Assembly (NCBI GenBank): GCA_049430265.1
Contig: JBMTBW010000033.1
Span: 1 to 6,910, forward strand
Origin: MAG-120802 sp049430265
Lineage (GTDB): Bacteria > Actinomycetota > Actinomycetes > Nanopelagicales > Nanopelagicaceae
Reading direction: 5' to 3'
Length of the DNA stretch: 6,910 bases
The position numbers and the translations under genes were made by a program. Numbering within the stretch: position 1 is the stretch's first letter; every line of letters begins with the position of its first letter. Shown one piece after another: positions 1 through 6,507 of this stretch. Under the pieces are notes generated by a model, which had not been told where the DNA came from, made no database searches, and worked only from the letters and a program-made list of their open reading frames with translations.

Positions 1-582
1 TATGACCCAAGAATTGGCTCTCGCTTTCTCCAAGCTGGAATTGGCTTTGGTGGCGGATGTTTGCCTAAAGATATCCGTGCATTTATGGCGCGATCAGAGG
101 AACTTGGAGCTAGACAATCCCTTGAATTCTTAAGAGAAATTGATTCGATTAATATGCGAGCCAGAGGGCGAGTAATTGATTTGGTAAGAGTGGACTTAGG
201 TCAAGATCTAAAGGGTAAGAAGATTGCAGTATTAGGCGCTGCCTTTAAGCCAGATAGCGATGATGTCAGAGACTCACCCGCACTTGATATCGCAGTTCAA
301 TTAAGCCAAGCAGGAGCAAATGTAAGTGTCCATGATCCCAAAGCTATTGAGCCTGCTAGAGCTCGCTATGCTCAATTAGATTTTTCAGAGAATATCGAAG
401 GATGTATCGCAGGAGCAGATGTAATTTTGCATCTAACCGAGTGGAAAATCTATCGAGAGATAAATCCCTCTGCCATAAAGAGTCAGGTCAATCAAGCAAT
501 AATTATTGATGGTCGAAACGCGCTAGATAAAGAACTCTGGGTCAAAGCTGGTTGGAAATTTAGGGCTCTAGGAAGGGCTTAA
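1..582 (+). CDS. UDP-glucose 6-dehydrogenase, C-terminal part (5' end outside window)
   Basis: Cytosolic NAD-dependent enzyme that oxidises UDP-glucose to UDP-glucuronate for cell-surface glycans. The reading frame is open from base 1, so the gene begins upstream. The TTG at 61 lies inside the active-site motif and is not a start. The catalytic loop is visible at once as GIGFGGGCLPKD, with the nucleophilic Cys at 58-60 and the Lys/Asp of PKD after it; the commoner wording is GGSCFPKD, and GGGCLPKD is usual in actinobacteria. The central dimerisation helix follows. Next comes the C-terminal UDP-binding Rossmann domain, starting at GKKIAVLGAAFKP, with the DDVRDSPAL segment and the late DGRN motif. 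The ending GWKFRALGRA is a normal family end, so the 3' side is complete. maf starts three bases after the stop, suggesting co-transcription. A related UDP-sugar dehydrogenase (for example UDP-ManNAc-type) is possible without the N-terminal domain, but the UDP-glucose form fits best. Confidence 0.93.
   Translation, partial: YDPRIGSRFLQAGIGFGGGCLPKDIRAFMARSEELGARQSLEFLREIDSINMRARGRVIDLVRVDLGQDLKGKKIAVLGAAFKPDSDDVRDSPALDIAVQLSQAGANVSVHDPKAIEPARARYAQLDFSENIEGCIAGADVILHLTEWKIYREINPSAIKSQVNQAIIIDGRNALDKELWVKAGWKFRALGRA
570..577 (+). promoter_or_regulatory. Shine-Dalgarno sequence of maf
   Basis: AGGAAGGG lies 8 bases before the ATG at 586, inside the last codons of the dehydrogenase gene. It supports this ATG as the maf start and fits translation of maf from a shared transcript. 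Confidence 0.6.
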
Positions 583-585
583 GTA

Positions 586-1182
586 ATGGCGCCAAAAATA
601 ATCTTGGCATCAGCATCTCCTGCTAGATATAAATTATTACAGAACGCTGGAATTACACCTGAGGTAATAGTTAGTGGAGTTGATGAAGAGAGCTCTGATT
701 ATCAAAACCTATCCCCTAAAGAACTAGTCATAGCCCTGGCGATAGTTAAAGCTCATACAGTTAGAGCAGAGATTAACTACCCTGCACTAATCATTGGTTG
801 TGACTCTACCTTTGAATTCCAGGGGCAGAGTTTAGGTAAACCAGGAAGTGCGGAAAATGCAGTTGCAAGAGCTAAACAATTACGAGGAAAATCTGGCCTA
901 CTTCACACCGGACATTGCATTATTGATACTGAAAAAGAAATTGAGATTAGTGATGTGGTAAGTACAAAAGTTTTCTTTGCAGATATGAGCGATGCTGAAA
1001 TTGATGGCTATGTAGCAACTGGTGAACCTCTAAATGTTGCTGGGGGCTTTACTCTAGATGGAAGAAGCTCACCTTTTATCTCAAGAATTGAAGGTGAAAC
1101 ATCAAATGTAATTGGTCTCTCCCTGCCACTGTTGCGCAGCGCCATTAACAAATTGGGTTATCAGTGGTTTGATTTGTCATGA
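586..1182 (+). CDS. maf: Maf-family nucleoside triphosphate pyrophosphatase
   Basis: Cytosolic house-cleaning enzyme of the Maf/HAM1 (ITPase-like) fold. The family hydrolyses non-canonical or pyrimidine nucleoside triphosphates to monophosphate and pyrophosphate, and some members affect septum formation. At 198 residues it has the usual length. The N-terminal phosphate-binding loop LASASPAR is at residues 7-14, with SGVDE at 30-34. The catalytic aspartate region is GCDSTF (Asp73) and GKP follows at 84-86. The substrate-pocket region near 146-175 carries GEPLNVAGGF, DGRSSPFI and IEGETSNVIGL. The SASPAR and GCDS wordings replace SPRR and ADT of E. coli-type Maf, as is common in actinobacteria. 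A good ribosome site precedes the ATG. The stop overlaps the next start as ATGA. Whether it prefers dTTP/UTP or m7GTP cannot be told from the sequence. Confidence 0.93.
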   Translation: MAPKIILASASPARYKLLQNAGITPEVIVSGVDEESSDYQNLSPKELVIALAIVKAHTVRAEINYPALIIGCDSTFEFQGQSLGKPGSAENAVARAKQLRGKSGLLHTGHCIIDTEKEIEISDVVSTKVFFADMSDAEIDGYVATGEPLNVAGGFTLDGRSSPFISRIEGETSNVIGLSLPLLRSAINKLGYQWFDLS

Positions 1183-1619
1183 CTTTATATGCCGCATATG
1201 GATCAAATCTTGATCCTAGGCAGATGCTTCTTAGGGCTCCCCATTCACCTCATCGCGGCACTGGATGGCTACGCGGGTGGCGTTTAACTTTCGGCGGAGA
1301 AGAAATTGGCTGGGAGGGAGCAGTTGCAACTCTTGCAGAAGATGCCGGCCATAGCGTATTTGTCTCAGTCTACGACTTAACTCCCGCAGATGAAGCAGCC
1401 CTTGATCAATGGGAAGGTGTGACTACTGATCTATATCGAAAGATTAGAGTGCGAATAGAAACTCTGGATGGTTCTCCGCTTTGTTATATCTATGTACTTA
1501 ATTCTTTTGAAGGCGGAACCCCTTCTGCTCGTTATCTAGAAATTATGGTTAGCGCAGCTCGTGAAGCAGGAGCTCCTGAGGATTACATCCAAGAATTAAG
1601 TAATAGAAGTACTCGGTAG
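1179..1619 (+). CDS. gamma-glutamylcyclotransferase-fold protein
   Basis: Small 146-residue protein of the GGCT/AIG2 superfamily. Members release 5-oxoproline from gamma-glutamyl amino acids or gamma-glutamylamines, or act on glutathione. The signature YGSNL, which forms the substrate-binding loop, is at residues 7-11. The likely catalytic acid is Glu79 in LDQWEG, matching the conserved Glu of LD..EG in GGCT enzymes; YRKIRV after it is the usual next strand. No signal peptide or membrane segment is visible, so it should be cytosolic. Its ATG overlaps the maf stop by four bases (ATGA), which suggests translational coupling; the only ribosome-site candidate, AGTGG at 1163-1167, is weak and distant. 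Fold and catalytic residue are clear. The physiological substrate is not, and nothing here ties it to the nucleoside genes downstream. Confidence 0.82.
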   Translation: MTLYAAYGSNLDPRQMLLRAPHSPHRGTGWLRGWRLTFGGEEIGWEGAVATLAEDAGHSVFVSVYDLTPADEAALDQWEGVTTDLYRKIRVRIETLDGSPLCYIYVLNSFEGGTPSARYLEIMVSAAREAGAPEDYIQELSNRSTR

Positions 1620-1625
1620 TAAGTT
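1620..1625 (+). promoter_or_regulatory. possible -10 element (TAAGTT) before the phosphosugar mutase
   Basis: TAAGTT fits the actinobacterial TANNNT -10 pattern and ends 6 bases before the ATG at 1632, so a transcript could start at or next to that ATG. The 12-base gap holds no Shine-Dalgarno sequence. No convincing -35 was seen, and the hexamer is degenerate enough to arise by chance. Confidence 0.25.
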
Positions 1626-1631
1626 GGCCTT

Positions 1632-3257
1632 ATGGATCAATCTCTAATAGCTCAAGTTCAGCAGTGGATTGATCAAGATCCTGACCCAAAGACAAGAGTC
1701 GAACTTGAAAATCTCCTTGCAGATAATAATGAAACTGAGTTGCGCTCCTGTTTCTCTGGCTTTCTAGAATTTGGAACAGCAGGTTTGCGTGGCAAATTAG
1801 GGCCAGGGCCTTCAAGAATGAATAGAGCAGTTGTAACAAAAACTGCAGCAGGACTGGTTACTTACATGCGCAAACACAATCTCTCATCTGTTGTCATTGG
1901 ACGAGATGCTAGATATGGATCGAAAGACTTTGCTCAAGACACAGCTGAGATTATGCAAGGCGCTGGCATGAAGGTCTACTTATTGCCAAGAGCTCTGCCA
2001 ACTCCAGTTCTTGCCTATGCTGTTAGAGAGTTAAAGTGCGATGTTGGAATTATGGTAACTGCAAGCCATAATCCACCAGAAGATAATGGCTATAAGGTCT
2101 ATCTAGGCGGAGTAGTTGATCAGATTCGCTATGAAGGATCACAGATTATTTCTCCTGCTGATACTCAGATTTCAGAATATATCTCTCAAGTTCCCGATCT
2201 AAATACGCTAAAACGAAGTAGTGGAGCAGAAGTTTTAGATAACGCGATAGTTGATTCGTATGTTCAGGCCACAGCAAAGCTTGCCACCTCAAATAGTGAT
2301 CTTAAAGTGGTCTACTCAGCTATGCATGGTGTTGGCAAAGAAACTTTAGAACAAGTTTTTACAGCAGCAAATTTCGCTCCCCCAATATTAGTTTCCGAGC
2401 AGGCAGAGCCAGATCCAGATTTTCCAACAGTTAAATTTCCAAATCCTGAAGAGCCAGGAGCTATTGATCTCTCTCTTCGGAAAGCGATACAAGTTTCAGC
2501 GGATCTAGTTATTGCCAATGATCCTGATGCTGATCGCTGCGCAGTTGCTATTGCTGATAGAAGTGGCAATTGGAGAATGCTTCGAGGAGATGAGGTTGGA
2601 GCTCTTCTCGGTGAGTATCTAGCAAGAACTGCTAAGGATAAGAGCGCAACTCTTGCTAATTCAATTGTCTCATCTTCAATCTTGAGCAAAATAGCTAAGG
2701 CATACCAATTACCTTTTGCTGAAACTCTCACTGGATTTAAGTGGATTGCAAAGATTGAGAACCTGCATTTCGGATATGAAGAAGCACTTGGTTATGCAGT
2801 TGATTCAAATTCAGTCAATGATAAGGATGGAATCAGCGCAGCCCTAATGATTGTTCAAATTGCAACAGATCTAAAGCGTGAATCAAAAACGCTAAATGAC
2901 TTGCTGGATGAGATTTGGAACAAGTACGGCTATCACGGCACCAAGCAGATTTCAGTAAGGGTTAATACTCTTGAAGAGATCTCCAAAATCCTTGGAAGAT
3001 TTAGAAATAGCACTCCACAATCAATCGCCGGATATCGCGTGAGTGGCTTTGATGATTTAGAAAAACCTACAAGTGATCTGCCACCAACAAATGGAGTGAG
3101 AATTTTTCTTGAGCCAAATATTAGAATCATCGTAAGGCCTAGTGGAACCGAGCCAAAGATTAAGTGTTATATAGAGGTTGTTAGCGATAGTCAGGAGATG
3201 GCCGAGGAGATCATTGCCAGGCTGGATTCCCAGCTACGTACCTTTCTTGCTTCATAA
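1632..3257 (+). CDS. phosphosugar mutase of the PGM2 / phosphopentomutase type
   Basis: Cytosolic alpha-D-phosphohexomutase-superfamily enzyme of 541 residues that moves a phosphate between C1 and C5/C6 of a sugar through a phosphoserine. All four domains are intact. Domain 1 has FGTAGLRG (47-54) and TASHNPP with the phosphoserine Ser145. Domain 2 has the Mg2+ loop DPDADR (297-302). Domain 3 has the sugar loop GYEEALGYA (381-389). Domain 4 has the phosphate loop RPSGTEPK (502-509). The length, the FGTAGLRG opening and the EEALGY sugar loop match the PGM2 subgroup (human PGM2 is mainly a phosphopentomutase) rather than the roughly 450-residue ManB/GlmM groups. With deoC 18 bases downstream and deoA opposite, conversion of (deoxy)ribose 1-phosphate to the 5-phosphate is the likely role. 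Phosphoglucomutase or phosphomannomutase activity remains possible. The start is the only suitable ATG near the previous stop, and no ribosome site precedes it. Confidence 0.9.
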   Translation: MDQSLIAQVQQWIDQDPDPKTRVELENLLADNNETELRSCFSGFLEFGTAGLRGKLGPGPSRMNRAVVTKTAAGLVTYMRKHNLSSVVIGRDARYGSKDFAQDTAEIMQGAGMKVYLLPRALPTPVLAYAVRELKCDVGIMVTASHNPPEDNGYKVYLGGVVDQIRYEGSQIISPADTQISEYISQVPDLNTLKRSSGAEVLDNAIVDSYVQATAKLATSNSDLKVVYSAMHGVGKETLEQVFTAANFAPPILVSEQAEPDPDFPTVKFPNPEEPGAIDLSLRKAIQVSADLVIANDPDADRCAVAIADRSGNWRMLRGDEVGALLGEYLARTAKDKSATLANSIVSSSILSKIAKAYQLPFAETLTGFKWIAKIENLHFGYEEALGYAVDSNSVNDKDGISAALMIVQIATDLKRESKTLNDLLDEIWNKYGYHGTKQISVRVNTLEEISKILGRFRNSTPQSIAGYRVSGFDDLEKPTSDLPPTNGVRIFLEPNIRIIVRPSGTEPKIKCYIEVVSDSQEMAEEIIARLDSQLRTFLAS

Positions 3258-3261
3258 CTTG

Positions 3262-3267
3262 TAGACT
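3262..3267 (+). promoter_or_regulatory. possible -10 element (TAGACT) before deoC
   Basis: TAGACT matches TANNNT and ends 8 bases before the deoC ATG at 3276, the spacing expected if transcription starts on the ATG itself (leaderless). The 18-base gap has no Shine-Dalgarno sequence. No clear -35 was found. Suggestive only. Confidence 0.28.
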
Positions 3268-3275
3268 CACGACTT

Positions 3276-4223
3276 ATGTCAGCGCTAAATCTGATTGATG
3301 GTTCTGAAACTTCGCTGCGTAGATTTCTACAAACCCTTGCCGGAGTAGATCAAATTGGCGCTCAAGAGCGCGCTGCCATGCTTGCAACGCGAAGTATTAA
3401 GACCACTAGTAAGAAGTGGGCTATTGATATGGCCATTAGCATGATTGATTTAACAACTCTTGAAGGGGCAGATACTGCTGGAAAGATCAGATCACTCTGC
3501 TCGAAGGCTCTCCGCCCAGATCCACAAGATCCCTCGGTTCCACATGTAGGAGCAGTCTGTGTATATAACGACATGGTGGGAATAGCTAGAAATCATCTAG
3601 ATTCAATTGGCGGTCAAAGTATTCCAGTAGCTGCAGTCGCAACTGCTTTTCCATCAGGTAGAGCATCAAGAAAAGTTAAGCTTCAAGATACCAAAGATGC
3701 TATTTCACTTGGCGCTACTGAAATCGATATGGTTATTGATCGAGGTGCATTTCTCTCTGGCCAACTTGGTGAAGTATTTGATGAAATCAGAGCAATTAAA
3801 GAAATCTGTTCAGATAAGGCACACTTAAAAGTAATTCTTGAAACAGGTGAGTTAGTAACTCTAGATAACGTTCGCAAAGCTTCATATCTAGCAATGCTTG
3901 CCGGGGCAGACTTTATTAAAACCTCGACTGGAAAAGTTACTCCCGCTGCTACCGCTCCAGTAGTTCTAGTGATGCTTGAGGCAGTAAGAGATTTCTATGA
4001 GCTAAGTCAGGTCAGAATTGGGGTTAAGCCAGCAGGTGGAATTAGAACAACTAAGGATGCAATCAAGCAGTTGGTATTGGTTAAAGAGATAGCAGGAGTT
4101 GAGTGGCTAAACCCAGAGCTATTTCGAATTGGAGCAAGCGCTCTGCTAAATGATTTACTTATGCAGCGCATGAAATTAACTACTGGCAGATATTCGAGCG
4201 CAAATTATGTTACGGTGGATTAA
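3276..4223 (+). CDS. deoC: deoxyribose-phosphate aldolase, long form
   Basis: Class I aldolase that cleaves 2-deoxy-D-ribose 5-phosphate to glyceraldehyde 3-phosphate and acetaldehyde, the final cleavage in deoxynucleoside catabolism. It is a cytosolic TIM barrel. Catalytic parts are all present: the Schiff-base Lys215 in FIKTSTGK, the second lysine Lys251 in KPAGGIR, and Asp151 in EIDMVID. SMIDLTTLEG (55-64) forms the first barrel strand and GAVCVYN (92-98) the next. At 315 residues it is the long type shared by many actinobacteria and by animals (human DERA is similar in size, with a comparable LFRIGAS...TGRY tail), not the roughly 259-residue E. coli type. The ATG gives the full family N terminus; the next Met (residue 35) would cut into it. 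The aldehyde dehydrogenase that can consume its acetaldehyde starts two bases after the stop. Confidence 0.96.
   Translation: MSALNLIDGSETSLRRFLQTLAGVDQIGAQERAAMLATRSIKTTSKKWAIDMAISMIDLTTLEGADTAGKIRSLCSKALRPDPQDPSVPHVGAVCVYNDMVGIARNHLDSIGGQSIPVAAVATAFPSGRASRKVKLQDTKDAISLGATEIDMVIDRGAFLSGQLGEVFDEIRAIKEICSDKAHLKVILETGELVTLDNVRKASYLAMLAGADFIKTSTGKVTPAATAPVVLVMLEAVRDFYELSQVRIGVKPAGGIRTTKDAIKQLVLVKEIAGVEWLNPELFRIGASALLNDLLMQRMKLTTGRYSSANYVTVD
4214..4219 (+). promoter_or_regulatory. Shine-Dalgarno sequence of the aldehyde dehydrogenase
   Basis: GGTGGA ends 6 bases before the ATG at 4226 and lies within the last deoC codons. It supports this start and co-translation with deoC. Confidence 0.5.
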
Positions 4224-4225
4224 TA

Positions 4226-5668
4226 ATGAGTAACTTTGAATACGCCCCTGCCCCAGAATCTAAGGCGATTGCCAATATAAGCAAGGACTATGGGCTATTT
4301 ATAAACGGTAAATTCATTGCCTCCCATAATAAAAAACGTTTTGAGACTATAAACCCCGCTAATGAAGAGGTATTAGCCAAGATTTCACTCGCCGATGAGG
4401 TCGATATTGATAAGGCTGTTAAGGCTGCAAGATCTGCTTATATAAAAGTGTGGTCAAAGATGAGCGGCAAAGAGCGAGCAAAATACCTCTTTCGCATCGC
4501 TCGCCTACTTCAAGAGAGATCTCGAGAATTTGCGGTAGTAGAAACCCTAGATAATGGAAAGCCGATTAGGGAAACTAGAGATATCGATATCCCACTATCA
4601 GCCGCGCACTTTTTCTATCACGCCGGCTGGGCAGATAAGTTGGAGTTTGCTGGATACGGAGATAAACCTAAAGCTCACGGAGTAGTTGCTCAAATAATTC
4701 CCTGGAACTTTCCGCTTCTAATGCTGGCTTGGAAAATTGCGCCCGCTCTAGCTACTGGAAATACAGTTGTCTTAAAGCCTGCTGAAACTACCCCATTAAC
4801 TGCTCTGCTATTTGCTGAAGTCTGCCAACAAGCAGATCTACCACCTGGAGTAGTGAACATAATTACAGGAGATGGAAGCACAGGATCTGCGTTAGTTAAG
4901 CATCCAGATATAGACAAAGTGGCCTTTACTGGATCTACTGAGGTTGGCAAGCTAATTGCTAGATCTCTTGCCGTTAGCAATACCCCAGTAACACTTGAAC
5001 TTGGTGGAAAAGGTGCAAATATCGTCTTTGAAGATGCCCCACTTGATCAAGCAGTTGAGGGAATCATTAATGGCATATTCTTTAATCAAGGCCATGTCTG
5101 CTGCGCCGGCTCTCGCCTTCTACTTCAAGAAAATATCCATGATGAATTCTTAAACAAATTACAGAAGAGAATGTCCAAGATTCGCCTAGGTGATCCATTA
5201 GATAAGAACACAGATATTGGAGCTATTAACTCAGCTGCGCAACTTGCAAAGATTCACGAACTCTCATCCTCTGGACAAGCAGAGGGCGCTGATATCTGGT
5301 CTGCGCCTTGCCAAATTCCAAATAAGGGATTTTGGTTTGCTCCAACGATATTTACTGGAGTAACTCAAGCTCATCGCATTGCTAGAGAGGAGATCTTTGG
5401 GCCAGTGCTCTCTGTGCTGACTTTTAGAACCCCACAAGAGGCGATAGAGAAAGCCAATAACACTCCTTTTGGACTCTCAGCTGGAGTTTGGAGCGATAAA
5501 GGTTCAAGAATTCTCTGGGCAGGAAATAACTTAAAGGCCGGAGTTATCTGGGCCAACACTTTTAATAAATTTGATCCTGCGAGCCCATTTGGCGGATATA
5601 AAGAATCGGGCTGGGGCCGCGAAGGTGGTCGCCATGGACTTGGCGCATATATCAAAGGGGCTAAGTAA
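4226..5668 (+). CDS. NAD-dependent aldehyde dehydrogenase, catalytically complete
   Basis: Cytosolic ALDH-superfamily enzyme, 480 residues, oxidising an aldehyde to its acid. The active site is intact: PWNFP with the oxyanion Asn161, KPAE with Lys184 and Glu187, FTGSTEVG (234-241) in the Rossmann fold, ELGGK with the general base Glu258, and GHVCCAG with the nucleophile Cys292 (the first of the two Cys by alignment to ALDH2). EEIFGPV lies near residue 390 and PFGGYKESG near the C terminus. Glu187 corresponds to the ALDH2 glutamate that binds adenosine ribose hydroxyls, which favours NAD over NADP. It starts two bases after deoC and ends in a one-base overlap with a dead ALDH-like partner, so acetaldehyde from DeoC is the natural substrate and acetate the product. 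No CoA-acylating features are seen. The first roughly 20 residues are a less conserved leader. By context it resembles the N-terminal half of ALDH16. Confidence 0.94.
   Translation: MSNFEYAPAPESKAIANISKDYGLFINGKFIASHNKKRFETINPANEEVLAKISLADEVDIDKAVKAARSAYIKVWSKMSGKERAKYLFRIARLLQERSREFAVVETLDNGKPIRETRDIDIPLSAAHFFYHAGWADKLEFAGYGDKPKAHGVVAQIIPWNFPLLMLAWKIAPALATGNTVVLKPAETTPLTALLFAEVCQQADLPPGVVNIITGDGSTGSALVKHPDIDKVAFTGSTEVGKLIARSLAVSNTPVTLELGGKGANIVFEDAPLDQAVEGIINGIFFNQGHVCCAGSRLLLQENIHDEFLNKLQKRMSKIRLGDPLDKNTDIGAINSAAQLAKIHELSSSGQAEGADIWSAPCQIPNKGFWFAPTIFTGVTQAHRIAREEIFGPVLSVLTFRTPQEAIEKANNTPFGLSAGVWSDKGSRILWAGNNLKAGVIWANTFNKFDPASPFGGYKESGWGREGGRHGLGAYIKGAK
5654..5660 (+). promoter_or_regulatory. 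Shine-Dalgarno sequence of the ALDH-like partner
   Basis: AAAGGGG ends 7 bases before the ATG at 5668. Together with the TAATG stop/start overlap it indicates coupled translation of the two ALDH genes. Confidence 0.55.
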
Positions 5669-6507
5669 TGAGTCTTGATATAAAGAAGACCTATAAATTA
5701 TTTATTGCTGGCGCCTTTCCTCGAAGTGAATCAGGGCGCAGCTATGAGATTAAAGATAAAAAAGGAAACTTCATCGCAAATCCTGCTCAAGCCTCAAGAA
5801 AAGATTTAAGAGATGCAGTTCTTGCAGCTAAGAATGCTCATTCATCTTGGGCCGCTGCAACTGCTTATAACCGAGGACAGATTCTCTATCGCATCGCTGA
5901 GATTATGGAAGGCAGAAGCGAGCAATTTGTCTCTGAAATTATGGCAATGGAATCAGTTACTAGTAAGCAAGCTCAAGTGCAGGTAAGGCAAGCAATTGAT
6001 ACTTGGGTCTGGTATGCCGGATGGAGCGATAAGATTTCAACAATTGCAGGAAGCACAAACCCTGTTGCAGGACCGTTCTTTAACTTCACAGTTGCAGAGC
6101 CATTAGGTGTGGTTGGAATTGTCGCTGAAGAAAAGTCTTCACTGCTGGGTGTAGTTCTAGGACTTGCTCCAGTCTTGGCAGCAGGAAATTGTGCGGTCTT
6201 ACTTGCCAGCCAGAGTCGTCCGCTTTCTGCAATAACTCTTGCAGAGTGCCTTGCAACCTCTGATGTGCCAGCAGGGGTAGTAAATATTCTCACTGGCCTT
6301 AGCGATGAATTAACCCCACATTTAGCTTCACATATGGAGATAGATGGCCTTGATTTAAGCGGGGTTGATAGTAAGAGCGCTACAGCACTTCGCATTTCAA
6401 GTGTTGATAATTTAAAGAGAGTTCACAGTTTTTCCGCTGAAAAATCTCCAGAGCGGATTCTTTCCTATATGGAATATAAGACGCTCTGGCATCCAATAGG
6501 TGTTTAG
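5668..6507 (+). CDS. truncated, catalytically dead ALDH-like protein (probable ALDH partner)
   Basis: A 279-residue protein that aligns with the N-terminal half of aldehyde dehydrogenases. KLFIAGAFPRSESGR (10-24) matches the ALDH start, TWVWYAGWSDK (112-122) matches FFYHAGWADK of the upstream enzyme, and LAPVLAAGNCAVLL (166-179) matches IAPALATGNTVVLK. Active-site features are gone. PWNFP is replaced by EEKSS (154-158), so the oxyanion Asn becomes Lys156. The cofactor Lys of KPAE is replaced by Leu179. FTGSTEVG becomes DLSGVDS, and the ELGGK and Cys region is absent. It ends in MEYKTLWHPIG, a tail I recall from similar short actinobacterial proteins. The sequence beyond the stop is deoA on the other strand, so this is not a frameshifted full ALDH. 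It probably acts as a structural or regulatory partner of the upstream ALDH, like the C-terminal domain of ALDH16. Function is inferred, not shown. Confidence 0.8.
   Translation: MSLDIKKTYKLFIAGAFPRSESGRSYEIKDKKGNFIANPAQASRKDLRDAVLAAKNAHSSWAAATAYNRGQILYRIAEIMEGRSEQFVSEIMAMESVTSKQAQVQVRQAIDTWVWYAGWSDKISTIAGSTNPVAGPFFNFTVAEPLGVVGIVAEEKSSLLGVVLGLAPVLAAGNCAVLLASQSRPLSAITLAECLATSDVPAGVVNILTGLSDELTPHLASHMEIDGLDLSGVDSKSATALRISSVDNLKRVHSFSAEKSPERILSYMEYKTLWHPIGV

Noticed and set aside
61..582. TTG at 61 as the start of a 173-residue protein
   Set aside because: The frame is open from base 1 and the residues before it complete the GIGFGGGC active-site motif, with the catalytic Cys at 58-60. The gene starts outside the window.
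592..810. Unusual Maf active-site wording (SASPAR, GCDS instead of SPRR, ADT)
   Set aside because: I recall these as the normal variants in actinobacterial Maf proteins. The catalytic Asp73 and the GKP motif are kept.
2312..2731. Minus-strand open frame of 139 codons inside the mutase gene
   Set aside because: It lies wholly opposite conserved mutase coding, including the DPDADR loop, and shows no recognisable protein features. The same applies to the minus-strand frames at 1630-1839, 2933-3130, 3362-3574, 3683-3877, 4690-4980, 5371-5655 and 5973-6395.
5668..6507. The short ALDH-like gene as a frameshifted pseudogene of a full ALDH
   Set aside because: No ALDH catalytic-domain sequence follows the stop, since deoA on the other strand occupies it. 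Active-site losses are spread through the retained part, the frame is uninterrupted, and a ribosome site precedes it.
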